From NCBI GenBank assembly GCA_910587825.1, contig CAJUNJ010000004.1, positions 62,001-126,000 of the forward strand: 64,000 nt of DNA, given 5' to 3'. Below are positions 52,301 to 61,393 of this stretch, one piece after another. Numbering within the stretch: the first letter of the stretch is position 1; each line of letters begins with the position of its first letter. The DNA comes from an uncultured Christensenellaceae bacterium (lineage in GTDB: Bacteria; Bacillota; Clostridia; Christensenellales; Borkfalkiaceae). Made by a program: the position numbers and the translations under genes. The notes below the pieces were generated by a model. The model was given only the letters and a program-made list of their open reading frames with translations, was not told the DNA's origin and ran no database searches.

Positions 52301-53209
52301 TTATTTAAGCAGATTTTTCAGCATATTTATATCCGATTGTGCAATTATATTTTCCAGCCGCTCTTTCGTCTGTTTATTTACCGGCGCAACAACCTTGCAT
52401 TCATAATCAAGCCCTTCCATTACTTTCATTTCGTCATCATACAGTCCCGAGCTTTCAGTCATAAGCCCAAGCTTATTTACGTCGTCTCTGTGCGACATTA
52501 GATATCCGACAAAACGCTGTGCAACAGAAAAATTTGCACTTTTATCTACGACTGAAATATTCTGGTACAAGTCGTTGAACTCGGTAACGGGTTTAACCGT
52601 AAAACCGACTCCGCGGGTTTTTAATCTGAATATGTCGCGCTGGGTACCCAACAAATATTTATAATCGCCGTTTATCAGTTTGACGTATGCCCCCGACGGC
52701 TTTTCATATTCAGCGTTTTGTAAACCGTAAAACATTGCCGCCGCGGAAGTATAATTGTTTTTACCTGAATTGATAACGGTATTTTCCGCGTTGACGTCGG
52801 TAAAGTCCGCATTTGCGTCAACAGCAAGCAGACAATAGCCGCCGTGGCACCAGGTTGTAAAGCTTCCGATATAACTTTCAAGTCCGCATATACCCGCGCC
52901 GTAAGAAATAAGGTCGGGTATATTTCCGTTTTCAAGATTTAACACGGCGGCTTCCGCAGACAGTGCCGTTACCGTAACGTACGCGCCGTACTCCTTTGAA
53001 AAAGCATTTCCCTTTTTCTGCAAATAATCGGCACGCGAACCCTTTCCGCCTTCAAAACTGTCAATCTGCCATAATTGCAAAACGGATTTATCGTTATTTT
53101 CCGCATTGCTTTTTTGGGGTTTGAATGCAAAACATAAAAAAGCAACTACTGCGGCAATACATAACGCCGCGCATATTAATGGTTTTATTACGGGCAAAAT
53201 TTTTTTCAT
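52301..53209 (-). CDS. membrane-anchored periplasmic-binding-like protein
   Basis: The 302-residue protein starts MKKILPVIKPLICAALCIAA, a signal anchor without a proper lipobox, so it probably stays membrane-attached. The rest resembles a type 2 solute-binding fold: VLQLWQIDSFEGGKGSRADY, NIPDLISYGAGI, TDVNAENTVINSGKNNYTSA and FSVAQRFVGYLMSHRDDV. There is no adjacent ABC permease, so it could be an orphan binding protein or a sensor. The start is uncertain because neither this ATG nor the one at 53245 has a ribosome site. Function is inferred from the fold only. Confidence 0.6.
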   Translation of the reverse strand: MKKILPVIKPLICAALCIAAVVAFLCFAFKPQKSNAENNDKSVLQLWQIDSFEGGKGSRADYLQKKGNAFSKEYGAYVTVTALSAEAAVLNLENGNIPDLISYGAGICGLESYIGSFTTWCHGGYCLLAVDANADFTDVNAENTVINSGKNNYTSAAAMFYGLQNAEYEKPSGAYVKLINGDYKYLLGTQRDIFRLKTRGVGFTVKPVTEFNDLYQNISVVDKSANFSVAQRFVGYLMSHRDDVNKLGLMTESSGLYDDEMKVMEGLDYECKVVAPVNKQTKERLENIIAQSDINMLKNLLK

Positions 53210-53245
53210 ATAATAATGTATTATAAAACTTTGCCGAAAATTCAT

Positions 53246-53378
53246 AGAGGAGCAACCGCAAATACGGTTGCTCCCCCGCTAATCTTGTAAAACGCGAAAA
53301 CCGTCTTAAAAGATTAGCTATATATAAAGCGCTTGCGCTTGTAATATTATCTTGCGTTAAAGAGTTTTTTTTATGCCA
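53246..53378. other. structured spacer of unknown role
   Basis: Three stems follow each other: GGAGCAACCG/CGGTTGCTCC (53249-53274), GCTAATCTT/AAGATTAGC (53278-53318) and AAGCG/CGCTT near 53328-53340. Read on the plus strand the array ends in a run of eight T (about 53365-53372). No protein gene fits. It could be a small RNA on the plus strand or the leader of the binding-like protein on the minus strand. Confidence 0.5.
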
Positions 53379-53408
53379 AAAACGGAACCGAAATTTCGGT
53401 TCCGTTTT
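53379..53408 (-). terminator. terminator after yebC
   Basis: Perfect 30-bp palindrome AAAACGGAACCGAAA/TTTCGGTTCCGTTTT with a T-run on the minus strand (CCGTTTTTGG). Confidence 0.85.
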
Positions 53409-53423
53409 ATTTTTTTATCTGAA

Positions 53424-54161
53424 TTATTCTTCGTCTTCGTCCGGAAGCTCTACATTGTGGTAAATGTCCTGAACATCGTCAAGTTCTTCAAGTTTATCAA
53501 GCATTTTTCTGAAAAGTTCAAGCTTATCTCCATCAAGCGTGATATAATTCTGCGGTATCATTTTAATTGCCGCTTCAAGGAAAGTGACACCTTTGCTTTC
53601 AAAATACTGCCTTACGGACGAAAACTTTTCGGGCGTAGTATATACCTCGTAGACGTCGTCTTCGGTTACGTAGTCGTCCGCTTCGGCTTCGAGGCAATAC
53701 TCCATCATCGTGTCTTCGTCAAGCGCGACGGTACGTTCTATAACCATAACGCCTTTGTCGTCGAACATATAGGACACGCATCCCGTATTACCCATCTGAC
53801 CGCCGCACTTGGACATTGCCGAACGCACGTCGCCAGCCGTTCTGTTTACGTTGTCCGTCAAAGTTTTGATTATTACAGCAGAACCCGCAACACCGTATCC
53901 TTCGTACGTAAGTTCCTTATAATCTTTATCGCCAAGCTCGCCCGCGGCTTTCGCAATACAGCGTTTGATGTTGTCGTTGGGCATATTTGCGGCTTTCGCC
54001 TTTGCTATTACGTCGGCAAGTTTAGAGTTGGTGTCGGGATTAGGATTGCTTTTTGCCGCAACCGCAAGTTCTCTACCAATTTTCGTAAACACCGCGCCAC
54101 GCGCCGCGTCGGTTTTACCCTTTTTTGCCTGTATGTTGTGCCATTTCGAATGTCCTGACAT
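53424..54161 (-). CDS. yebC: YebC/PmpR family protein
   Basis: YebC-family proteins act as transcription regulators in some bacteria, and recent work links members to helping ribosomes through polyproline stretches. The 245 residues match throughout: MSGHSKWHNIQAKKGKTDAA at the start, ANMPNDNIKRCIAKA and the acidic C-terminal domain ending ELPDEDEE. A GAGGTT site precedes the ATG. It lies 13 bp after the SpoU methyltransferase gene. Confidence 0.94.
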   Translation of the reverse strand: MSGHSKWHNIQAKKGKTDAARGAVFTKIGRELAVAAKSNPNPDTNSKLADVIAKAKAANMPNDNIKRCIAKAAGELGDKDYKELTYEGYGVAGSAVIIKTLTDNVNRTAGDVRSAMSKCGGQMGNTGCVSYMFDDKGVMVIERTVALDEDTMMEYCLEAEADDYVTEDDVYEVYTTPEKFSSVRQYFESKGVTFLEAAIKMIPQNYITLDGDKLELFRKMLDKLEELDDVQDIYHNVELPDEDEE

Positions 54162-54174
54162 ATAATTTAACCTC

Positions 54175-54903
54175 TCATTTTATATTATTTTTAAGCGCAT
54201 ACATCGCTATTCCAGCAGACACCGCTGCGTTAAGACTTTCGCAAGTTCCGCGCATAGGTATTTTTACTGAATAGGCCGATTTAGAAAATACTTCTCGGCT
54301 TATCCCCGAACCTTCGTTCCCTATGCAAAGGCAATGCCTTTCGGGCGGAATAAAGCCGAAAATATTTTCACCGTCCATATCCGCACAGATAAGGGGAACG
54401 TCTTCCAACAAGGATAAAATTTCCCCGCACGAACCCGAAAATAATTTTACAAAAAATATCCCGCTCATACTTGCGCGGACGGCTTTCGGCGAATAAGGGT
54501 CGGCACAGTTGATAAGATAAATTTCTTCGTAACCTGCGGCATTAGCCGTTCTTATTACCGTACCGAGATTGCCCGGGTCCTGCAAACAGTCGAGAAGAAG
54601 ACAGCAACCCTCAGGTTTTCTTAATGGCGTTTGCGGCATTTTTACAACCGCAAGCGCCCCTTGCGGAGTTTTTTCGCTTGAAATGCTTTTAAATACCCCG
54701 TCGCTAACGACGACCGCGCCCGAAAAAGTTTTTTCATTGTCCGCAGTGCAGACTATTTTTTCTATATCGCAACCCGCCGCTATACACTCTTTAACGGGTT
54801 TGGTACCTTCAACAAGATATAAACCCGCCTGTTTTCTGAATTTCTTTTCCGAAAGCGAAGCTATTTCTTTTATAAGCGGGTTTGCCCTGGAAGTTATTAT
54901 CAT
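54175..54903 (-). CDS. TrmH/SpoU-family RNA 2'-O-methyltransferase
   Basis: SpoU methyltransferases methylate ribose of rRNA or tRNA through a knotted SAM-binding domain. The N-terminal substrate domain (ANPLIKEIASLSEKKFRKQ and YLVEGTKPVKECI) resembles L30e. The C-terminal knot shows LLLDCLQDPGNLGTVIRTAN, LCIGNEGSGIS and IPMRGTCESLNAAVSAGIA. The target nucleotide is unknown. I chose the ATG at 54903, since the longer frame starts inside the rplT terminator. Confidence 0.92.
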   Translation of the reverse strand: MIITSRANPLIKEIASLSEKKFRKQAGLYLVEGTKPVKECIAAGCDIEKIVCTADNEKTFSGAVVVSDGVFKSISSEKTPQGALAVVKMPQTPLRKPEGCCLLLDCLQDPGNLGTVIRTANAAGYEEIYLINCADPYSPKAVRASMSGIFFVKLFSGSCGEILSLLEDVPLICADMDGENIFGFIPPERHCLCIGNEGSGISREVFSKSAYSVKIPMRGTCESLNAAVSAGIAMYALKNNIK

Positions 54904-54920
54904 AATTAAACGGATATAAA

Positions 54921-54950
54921 AAATTAAGCCTTTTGTCAAAGGCTTAATTT
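54921..54950 (-). terminator. terminator after rplT
   Basis: AAATTAAGCCTT (54921-54932) and AAGGCTTAATTT (54939-54950) around a 6-nt loop; T-run on the minus strand. Confidence 0.82.
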
Positions 54951-54953
54951 CAT

Positions 54954-55304
54954 TTATAAAGCTTGTTTAGCCTTTTCGGCAAGTTCAGCAAAAGCCTTTG
55001 AATCGTTTACAGCAAGCTCTGCAAGTACTTTTCTGTTAAGATTTATACCGGCTGTTTTAAGACCGTGCATAAATTTGGAATAAGAAAGTCCGTTAATTCT
55101 TGCCGCCGCGTTGATACGGGCGATCCACAGAGTGCGCATATCGCGCTTTCTGAGTCTTCTGCCGATGTAGGCATAGTTTAAAGACTTCATTACCGCCTGA
55201 CGGGCGATTCTGTAAGATTTTGATTTATTACCGAAATATCCTTTGGAAAGGCGGAAAATCTTTCTACGCTTCTTTAAAGCGTTAACACTTCTCTTAATAC
55301 GCAT
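54954..55304 (-). CDS. rplT: 50S ribosomal protein L20
   Basis: L20 is an early 23S rRNA-binding protein and usually represses its own operon by binding the leader. The 116 residues start MRIKRSVNALKKRRKIFRLS and contain YAYIGRRLRKRDMRTLWIAR and NGLSYSKFMHGLK. Last gene of infC-rpmI-rplT, 15 bp after rpmI. Confidence 0.98.
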   Translation of the reverse strand: MRIKRSVNALKKRRKIFRLSKGYFGNKSKSYRIARQAVMKSLNYAYIGRRLRKRDMRTLWIARINAAARINGLSYSKFMHGLKTAGINLNRKVLAELAVNDSKAFAELAEKAKQAL

Positions 55305-55319
55305 AATTCTCTGACTCCT

Positions 55320-55520
55320 TTAATTCTTATAAGGAATCATAGCTTTTACGTTAGATTCCTGTGCGGTAGAAACAAGCGTATTCTGACGCAAATTTCTCTT
55401 TCTTTTTCTGTTCTTTGTTTCAGCCTTGTGGTTCTTGCCGCCGTGAGGTCTTTTAACCTTTCCGGTCGAAGTGAGCCAAAAGCGCTTTTTAGTGCCGCTG
55501 TGCGACTTCTGCTTAGGCAT
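55320..55520 (-). CDS. rpmI: 50S ribosomal protein L35
   Basis: Small, very basic 66-residue protein, MPKQKSHSGTKKRFWLTSTG and KVKRPHGGKNHKAETKNRKR, typical for L35. It lies between infC and rplT with a clear GGAGG site. Confidence 0.97.
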   Translation of the reverse strand: MPKQKSHSGTKKRFWLTSTGKVKRPHGGKNHKAETKNRKRKRNLRQNTLVSTAQESNVKAMIPYKN

Positions 55521-55561
55521 AAATTTTATCCTCCAATGAAATAATTTCCGAAATTTTTAAG

Positions 55562-56080
55562 TTAAGCTTTTACGGGAGAAAGTATCATAGTGATATTTCT
55601 TCCCTCCGTTGTGGGTTTCTTATCGAGAACAGCTTTGCCGTCAAGCCCGTCGAAAAAGTCCTGCATTACTTTTACACCCTGATAGGCGCGGGCATTTTCA
55701 CGACCTTTCATTCTTATCGATACCTTGACTTTGTTGCCCTGTTCCAAAAATTTAAGACAATGTTTGGTTTTAACGGCAATGTCGCCTACGTCGATAGTCA
55801 TTGACAGACGAATTTCTTTTACTTCGATAACCGTCTGGTTTTTGCGGTTTTCTTTATCTCTTTTAGCCTGCTCGTATTTAAACTTGGAATAGTCCATAAT
55901 TTTACATACGGGAGGTACCGCGTTGGGTGAAATTTTGACCAAATCAAGGTCTGCATCATTTGCAAGACGCTGCGCGTCGCGGCTTGACATTACGCCCAAC
56001 ATAGCGCCGTCGCTGCCTATAACCCTGACTTCTCTATCGCGGATAGCTTCGTTGACGGAATATAAGTCCTTTATAATCAT
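55562..56080 (-). CDS. infC: translation initiation factor IF-3
   Basis: IF-3 keeps the 30S subunit free and checks start codons. The 172 residues cover both domains: IRDREVRVIGSDGAMLGVMS in the N domain, the linker DYSKFKYEQAKRDKENRKNQ, and KTKHCLKFLEQGNKVKVSIR in the C domain. The start here is ATG with GAGAGG before it, not the AUU known from E. coli. It follows a leader with a terminator hairpin. Confidence 0.98.
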   Translation of the reverse strand: MIIKDLYSVNEAIRDREVRVIGSDGAMLGVMSSRDAQRLANDADLDLVKISPNAVPPVCKIMDYSKFKYEQAKRDKENRKNQTVIEVKEIRLSMTIDVGDIAVKTKHCLKFLEQGNKVKVSIRMKGRENARAYQGVKVMQDFFDGLDGKAVLDKKPTTEGRNITMILSPVKA

Positions 56081-56212
56081 ATACCTCTCAAAAAATTTCC
56101 CAAAAAAATTCGGGTTGAGACAACCCGAATAACAATCTGCGGTAATAACCGTTTAAATCATTATTTGCCATACGAACTTTCCGTAAGGCGAAAGGGGTTG
56201 CCTTTGCTTAAC
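56081..56212 (-). promoter_or_regulatory. L20-type autoregulatory leader with terminator
   Basis: The ~130-nt transcript leader contains a strong intrinsic terminator, ATTCGGGTTG/CAACCCGAAT (56108-56130) followed by T7 in the transcript, only ~20 nt before the infC ribosome site. In Firmicutes the infC-rpmI-rplT leader is bound by L20 and forced to terminate. Here the position and operon agree, but I did not verify the 23S-like L20-binding fold. Confidence 0.72.
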
Positions 56213-56218
56213 GATAAT

Positions 56219-56247
56219 ATATTACACTTAAACTGCGGTAAAGTCAA
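56219..56247 (-). promoter_or_regulatory. promoter of infC-rpmI-rplT
   Basis: TTGACT (56242-56247), 17 bp, TAATAT (56219-56224) on the minus strand, just after the thrS stop. Confidence 0.75.
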
Positions 56248-56266
56248 CTGAATTTACGCCGTTGAT

Positions 56267-58219
56267 TTAAAAAATTATCTTTTTTCTGTCTTCTTCAACT
56301 ACTTTTTTGACAAATTCATCGACAGAAAGCGTAGACTTTTCTTCCACTCCGCGTTTATTGACGTTTACGGTACCCTCTTCGGCTTCCTTATCGCCGACGA
56401 CAAGCACATAAGGTACTTTGTCAAGTTTTGCTTCGCGTATCTTATAACCGATCTTTTCGTTGCGCCTGTCCACTTCGCAGCGTATACCTTCGTATGAGAT
56501 CTTTTCCGCAACTGCTTCGGCATAAGCAAGCGTTCTGTCTGTGATTGGCAGTATCTTAACCTGCGTAGGACACATCCAGAGCGGGAACGCGCCTGCATAT
56601 TTTTCAATCAGCAACGCAAGTGTTCTTTCGTAACAGCCTATTGAACTTCTGTGTATAACGTAAGGGTACTGTTTGGTTCCGTCCGTATCTACATACTGCA
56701 TTTCAAAGCTTTCGCCCGCGGCAAAGTCTATCTGAATGGTTATAAGCGTATCTTCCTTGCCGTAAACATTTTTCGCCTGAACGTCGAGTTTGGGTCCGTA
56801 GAACGCCGCCTCGTCGTCGGCTTCGACGTAGTTGAGTTTGAGGTCGTCGAGAATTTCCTTCATCATCGCCTCCGTTTTGTTCCACGCCTCGTCGTCATCT
56901 ATATATTTATCCGACCTTGCTTTTCCGCGTTTGGAAAAGCGGAAAGATACGTCGTCTCTCATACCCAACGCGTCAAGGATATAATAGGATAAATCAAGAC
57001 AACGTTTAAATTCGTCTTCCACCTGTTCCTTTGTACAGATAATGTGTCCGTCCGAAAGGGTAAACTGCCTTATCCTGATAAGTCCGTGCATTTCGCCAGA
57101 AGCTTCCTTTCTGAATTCGGTTGCCGTTTCAGAATATCTGCAAGGCAAATCTCTGTAAGACTTTAAGCCGTTTTTGAAAATCTGGTACTGGAACGGGCAA
57201 GTCATCGGACGGAGAGCCATAATTTCTTCCCCGTCGGGCGATTCGCCGTGTTCGTCTATTTCGCCGAGAATGAACATCTTGTCGCGGTAATGATACCAGT
57301 GCCCGGAAATTTTATATAAATCCGACTTAGCCATATTTGGCGTCTTTGTAATCATAAACCCGCGCTTTGCCTCTTCGTCTTCCACAAACCGCGTTAAAAT
57401 TTGAAGAATTTTAGCGCCCTTTGGCATAAGTATGGGCAATCCCTGACCTACCACGTCGGAAGTCATAAATATTCCGAGATCTCGTCCAATTTTGTTATGG
57501 TCGCGTTTTTTCGCTTCTTCGGCAGCAACAAGGTATTCTTCAAGTTGGCTCTTTTTTTCAAAAGCCGTGCCGTAAATCCTCGTCAGCATTTTATTCTTTT
57601 CGCTTCCGCGCCAATATGCACCCGTAAGCGACGTAAGCTTGAATGCCTTAATTTTACCCGTAGAAGGAAGATGGGGTCCGCGGCAGAGGTCTGTAAAAGT
57701 CCCCTGCTTATAGAAAGAAATTACCGCGTCTTTGGGAAGGTCGTTTATAAGTTCTACCTTATACTTCTCCTTATACTTTTTCATAAGCTTTAACGCTTCG
57801 TCGCGGGGAAGTTCAAACCTTTCAATCGGAGTATTTGCTTTGATTATTTTAAGCATTTCACCTTCGATTTTAGTAAGGTCATCCTGCGTCAAAGGCGTCT
57901 TGAAATCTATATCGTAATAAAATCCGTTTTCTATTACGGGACCTATCGCAAGGTTACAGGTAGGATAAACGTTTTTAACCGCTTGTGCAAGAACGTGTGC
58001 GCAGGTATGACGGTACACTTCAAGCCCTTCGCTGTCTTTAAGTGTGACGATTTCAAGCGAGTCGCCGTCTTTAAGCTTAGTCGAAAGGTCGCAAAGGACG
58101 CCGTTAATTTTTGCCGCAACAGCCGAACGTGCAAGCCCTTCACTGATTTTTGATGCCGCAACGGCACAGCTTGCGCCGTCTTCAAGTTGAATTGATCCGT
58201 TTTTAAGTAATACTTCCAT
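56267..58219 (-). CDS. thrS: threonyl-tRNA synthetase
   Basis: Class II synthetase charging tRNA-Thr. The 650 residues include a TGS domain (1-60), the editing domain with HTCAHVLAQAVKNVYP and YYDIDF, and the core with zinc ligands in RPMTCPFQYQIF, SDGHIIC and VIHRSSIGCYERT. An anticodon domain (TQVKILPITDRTLAYAEAV) follows. The ATG at 58219 with AAAGGAG upstream is the start; the open frame before it runs through the T-box. Controlled by the T-box leader. Confidence 0.97.
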   Translation of the reverse strand: MEVLLKNGSIQLEDGASCAVAASKISEGLARSAVAAKINGVLCDLSTKLKDGDSLEIVTLKDSEGLEVYRHTCAHVLAQAVKNVYPTCNLAIGPVIENGFYYDIDFKTPLTQDDLTKIEGEMLKIIKANTPIERFELPRDEALKLMKKYKEKYKVELINDLPKDAVISFYKQGTFTDLCRGPHLPSTGKIKAFKLTSLTGAYWRGSEKNKMLTRIYGTAFEKKSQLEEYLVAAEEAKKRDHNKIGRDLGIFMTSDVVGQGLPILMPKGAKILQILTRFVEDEEAKRGFMITKTPNMAKSDLYKISGHWYHYRDKMFILGEIDEHGESPDGEEIMALRPMTCPFQYQIFKNGLKSYRDLPCRYSETATEFRKEASGEMHGLIRIRQFTLSDGHIICTKEQVEDEFKRCLDLSYYILDALGMRDDVSFRFSKRGKARSDKYIDDDEAWNKTEAMMKEILDDLKLNYVEADDEAAFYGPKLDVQAKNVYGKEDTLITIQIDFAAGESFEMQYVDTDGTKQYPYVIHRSSIGCYERTLALLIEKYAGAFPLWMCPTQVKILPITDRTLAYAEAVAEKISYEGIRCEVDRRNEKIGYKIREAKLDKVPYVLVVGDKEAEEGTVNVNKRGVEEKSTLSVDEFVKKVVEEDRKKIIF

Positions 58220-58242
58220 ATTAACTCCTTTTCCAAAATATA

Positions 58243-58447
58243 AAAAAGCCTTAAACGACGTATCGTTTAAGGACGCAAAATCATTAATGCGCGGTTCCAC
58301 CTTAATTGCCCGCAAATCAGCGAGCCGCTTTCAAAAGCCCGAATTTTACAAAAAGCGGTTTCCCGTTACCCTATCTGCTACGCGGTTCACAGCTACCCCG
58401 CGCTCTCTGAAAGCCCTTTGGCGGTACTTGTCTTTTTATTCAAGCAA
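58243..58447 (-). promoter_or_regulatory. T-box riboswitch upstream of thrS
   Basis: The transcript contains AGAGAGCGCGGGGTAGCTG (stem I conserved block), the T-box sequence GGTGGAACCGCG (complement of 58290-58301), and a terminator CCTTAAACGA/TCGTTTAAGG (58249-58272) followed by T6. Uncharged tRNA would pair with the T-box and prevent termination. The gene downstream predicts tRNA-Thr as effector, and an AGTA near the 5' side of stem I fits the specifier loop, but I could not fix the specifier codon by eye. Confidence 0.92.
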
Positions 58448-58451
58448 GTTT

Positions 58452-58480
58452 ATTTTAGTACAAAAAAAAGAATATGTCAA
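58452..58480 (-). promoter_or_regulatory. promoter of thrS
   Basis: TTGACA (58475-58480), 17 bp, TAAAAT (58452-58457) on the minus strand, just before the T-box. Confidence 0.78.
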
Positions 58481-58510
58481 CAACTTTGAAAGACAATAGC
58501 GTTAAATTAT

Positions 58511-58539
58511 TTGCTAAATTTTGTTTTTCGGGTTATAAT
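58511..58539 (+). promoter_or_regulatory. promoter of leuS
   Basis: TTGCTA (58511-58516), 17 bp, TATAAT (58534-58539), about 30 bp before the leuS ATG. No T-box fits in this short leader. Confidence 0.72.
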
Positions 58540-58568
58540 TAACATTAATTAAAATAAGGAATAAAACT

Positions 58569-60977
58569 ATGGCTTATACGAATTTCAGAGAAGTTGAAAA
58601 AAAATGGATAAAATACTGGGACGAAAATAAAACTTTCGCCACGGATTTGCACAATTTTTCAAAGCCGAAATATTACGTTCTGGATATGTTCCCCTATCCT
58701 TCCGGCGCGGGTTTGCACGTAGGACACCCCGAGGGCTACACGGCGACGGATATACTTTCGCGTATGAGAAGAATGCAGGGCTATAACGTATTGCATCCCA
58801 TCGGTTTTGACAGCTTCGGACTGCCGGCGGAACAGTATGCGATAAATACGGGTCATAACCCCGAAGGGTTTACGCAGGACAATATCAAAACATTTACTTC
58901 GCAGCTTAAAATGCTTGGGCTGTCATACGATTGGGACAACACTATTTCCACCTGCGACCCTTCATATTATAAGTGGACGCAATGGATTTTCAAACAGCTT
59001 TATAAGGCGGGACTTGCACGTTACGTCGAAACGCCCGTCAACTGGTGCGAAGAGCTTGGAACCGTGCTTGCAAACGACGAAATTATAGACGGTAAAAGCG
59101 AACGCGGCGGATATCCGGTCGTGCGTAAAAATATGAAGCAATGGGTAATAGATATAAACAAGTACGCCGAAAGACTTTTGGAAGGTCTTGACGGACTTGA
59201 CTGGCCCGAAGCTTCGAAAACGGCGCAAAGAAATTGGATAGGCAAATCCGTCGGAGCGAATATAGACTTCAAAGTAGACGGCACGGATAAGAGTTTTACC
59301 GTATTCACGACGCGCTGCGACACCCTTTTCGGCGCAACCTATTGCGTGCTTGCTCCCGAACACAGACTTGTAGATTTAATAACCACGGAAAGCAGAAAAA
59401 CTGCGGTTGAAAATTATAAAAAATTATGCGCAAGCAAATCCGACCTTGAAAGAACAGACTTAAATAAGGAAAAAACGGGCGAATTTACAGGCGCATACGC
59501 CGTTAATCCCGCAAACGGAAAGAAGCTTCCTGTCTATATTTCCGACTACGTACTGACTTCTTACGGTACCGGCGCAATTATGGCAGTTCCCGCACACGAT
59601 GAACGCGATTACGAATTTGCAAAAAAATTCGGCATACCTGTTGTTCAGGTTCTCGAAGGCGGAGATATTGAAAAAGAAGCTTACACACAGGACGGTAAAC
59701 ACATTAATTCAGATTTCCTTAACGGTCTTGACAAACAGCAGGCAATAGATAAAATGGCTGAATGGCTTGTTAAAAATAACTGCGGAAAAAAGACCGTAAC
59801 TTATAAACTGCGCGAGTGGATATTCGCAAGACAGAGATACTGGGGCGAACCGTTGCCCGTAATTCATCTTGCAGACGGAAAAACCGTGCTTTTGGACGAC
59901 AGCGAACTCCCCCTCACCCTTCCCGAAATGGACGATTATAAGGCGCACGGCGGCAACGCCCCGCTTGAAAACGCAAAGGAATGGGTAAGCGTTGAAGTAA
60001 ACGGCGTCAAGGGTAAGCGGGAAACAACGACGATGCCCGGGTCGGCGGGTTCGGCGTGGTATTTTTTAAGGTACTGCGACCCGCACAACAGCGAAAATTT
60101 TGCAGATTACGAGTTGCTTAAATACTGGATGCCCGTAGACTTTTACGTGGGCGGAAAAGAACATCTCGTGGGACATCTGCTCTACTCCCGCTTCTGGAAC
60201 AATTTCCTTTACGACCAAGGACTTGTTCCCTGCAAGGAACCGTTTAAAAAATTGTTCCATCAGGGTATGGTTCTCGGAGAAGACGGAAACAAAATGTCAA
60301 AGAGTCTTGGCAACGTAATAAACCCCAACGATATAGTAGACGAATACGGCGCGGACGTTCTTAGAATGTACGAAATGTTTATGGGACCCGTCGCCGACAC
60401 AAAGCCCTGGAACACGGCAAATATTGAAGGTGTTAAAAAGTTTATAGACAGAGTTTACAGGCTTTACTGCGAACTTGACGTAATTACCTCCACAGCCAAC
60501 AAAAACCTTGAAAAGATTTATAACCAGACGGTTAAAAAAGTCGGCGAAGATTACGAAACAATGAAGATAAACACGGCGATTTCACAGATGATGATTTTCG
60601 TAAACGCCGTTTATAAGGAAATTTCGGAAGGACGCAACTTCCCGCTTGAATATGCGGAAGGACTTGTCAAACTTTTAAACCCCGTAATACCTTTCGTCAC
60701 GGAAGAGATATGGACAACAGTGCTTGGACATAGCGGCACAATCGCTTATGAAAGCTGGCCGAAATTCGACCCTTCAAAATGCGGTGAAGATAGCTTTGAA
60801 TACGCAGTGCAGATTAACAGTAAAATCAAAGCCAAAATCACACTTCCCGCAGACGCAACCGCAAAAGACGCCGAAGAACTTGTAAAATCCAACAAAGACG
60901 TTTTGCCTTTTATCGAAGGAAAACAAATTAAAAAATTTATCTTCGTCCCGAAAAGACTTATAAATATAATTGTTTAA
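58569..60977 (+). CDS. leuS: leucyl-tRNA synthetase
   Basis: Class I synthetase with editing. The 802 residues have the HIGH-type motif in PYPSGAGLHVGHPEGYTATD, GFDSFGLPAEQYAI, the editing insertion with GTGAIMAVPAHDERDYEF, and KMSKSLGNVINP (KMSKS). A C-terminal anticodon domain follows. AAGGA precedes the ATG. It is divergent from thrS. Confidence 0.98.
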   Translation: MAYTNFREVEKKWIKYWDENKTFATDLHNFSKPKYYVLDMFPYPSGAGLHVGHPEGYTATDILSRMRRMQGYNVLHPIGFDSFGLPAEQYAINTGHNPEGFTQDNIKTFTSQLKMLGLSYDWDNTISTCDPSYYKWTQWIFKQLYKAGLARYVETPVNWCEELGTVLANDEIIDGKSERGGYPVVRKNMKQWVIDINKYAERLLEGLDGLDWPEASKTAQRNWIGKSVGANIDFKVDGTDKSFTVFTTRCDTLFGATYCVLAPEHRLVDLITTESRKTAVENYKKLCASKSDLERTDLNKEKTGEFTGAYAVNPANGKKLPVYISDYVLTSYGTGAIMAVPAHDERDYEFAKKFGIPVVQVLEGGDIEKEAYTQDGKHINSDFLNGLDKQQAIDKMAEWLVKNNCGKKTVTYKLREWIFARQRYWGEPLPVIHLADGKTVLLDDSELPLTLPEMDDYKAHGGNAPLENAKEWVSVEVNGVKGKRETTTMPGSAGSAWYFLRYCDPHNSENFADYELLKYWMPVDFYVGGKEHLVGHLLYSRFWNNFLYDQGLVPCKEPFKKLFHQGMVLGEDGNKMSKSLGNVINPNDIVDEYGADVLRMYEMFMGPVADTKPWNTANIEGVKKFIDRVYRLYCELDVITSTANKNLEKIYNQTVKKVGEDYETMKINTAISQMMIFVNAVYKEISEGRNFPLEYAEGLVKLLNPVIPFVTEEIWTTVLGHSGTIAYESWPKFDPSKCGEDSFEYAVQINSKIKAKITLPADATAKDAEELVKSNKDVLPFIEGKQIKKFIFVPKRLINIIV

Positions 60978-61012
60978 AATAGGGCGTGTTCGCAACGAAC
61001 ACGCCCTATTTT
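60976..61012 (+). terminator. terminator after leuS
   Basis: AAAATAGGGCGTGTTCG (60976-60992) pairs exactly with 60996-61012 around CAA; the T-run follows on the plus strand. It overlaps the last bases of leuS. Confidence 0.9.
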
Positions 61013-61057
61013 TATCTGTCCACCCCAAGTTAAGCCAATATAATCAACGTATAACAA

Positions 61058-61086
61058 AGCCCCCGATGAAAAATCCGTCGGGGGCT
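61058..61086. terminator. second hairpin between leuS and acpP
   Basis: AGCCCCCGA (61058-61066) and TCGGGGGCT (61078-61086). It has a T-run on the plus strand (GGTTTTATT) and a weaker one on the minus strand, so it may end acpP or back up the leuS terminator. Confidence 0.7.
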
Positions 61087-61134
61087 GGTTTTATTGTTTG
61101 CGCGTCACACAAAGCGTCAGGCTTTGTCTTTATT

Positions 61135-61356
61135 TTAAAGCGATTGAAGAAGATTTACCACGTCGCCAACGGTTTTTACGCCGGTAACTTTTTCTTCGGG
61201 AATAGCTTTACCCGTATTATCTTCCAATGTCATTAAAAGCTCGACCACGTCAAGAGAATCGGCGCCGAGGTCTTTAACAATATCACTGTCTATCGTAATT
61301 TTTTCCTGCGGTATATTCAACTGCTCGGAAAGTATCTTTGCAACGTCTTCAAACAT
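61135..61356 (-). CDS. acpP: acyl carrier protein
   Basis: ACP carries fatty acyl chains on a phosphopantetheine arm. The 73-residue acidic protein has the attachment Ser in DLGADSLDVVELLMTLED. GGAGG lies before the ATG. No other fab genes are adjacent. Confidence 0.97.
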   Translation of the reverse strand: MFEDVAKILSEQLNIPQEKITIDSDIVKDLGADSLDVVELLMTLEDNTGKAIPEEKVTGVKTVGDVVNLLQSL

Positions 61357-61393
61357 ATAATTTTTCCTCCGTTTTATTAAGCATTATATTAAA

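Noticed and set aside
53424..54158. Long plus-strand ORF opposite yebC
   Set aside because: It mirrors the codon pattern of yebC on the other strand and has no ribosome site or recognised domain.
58220..58315. 32-codon extension of thrS
   Set aside because: It lies in the T-box terminator region; the ATG at 58219 has a strong ribosome site and matches the family.
58540..58568. T-box before leuS
   Set aside because: The leader is only about 25 nt long and has no T-box sequence or terminator.
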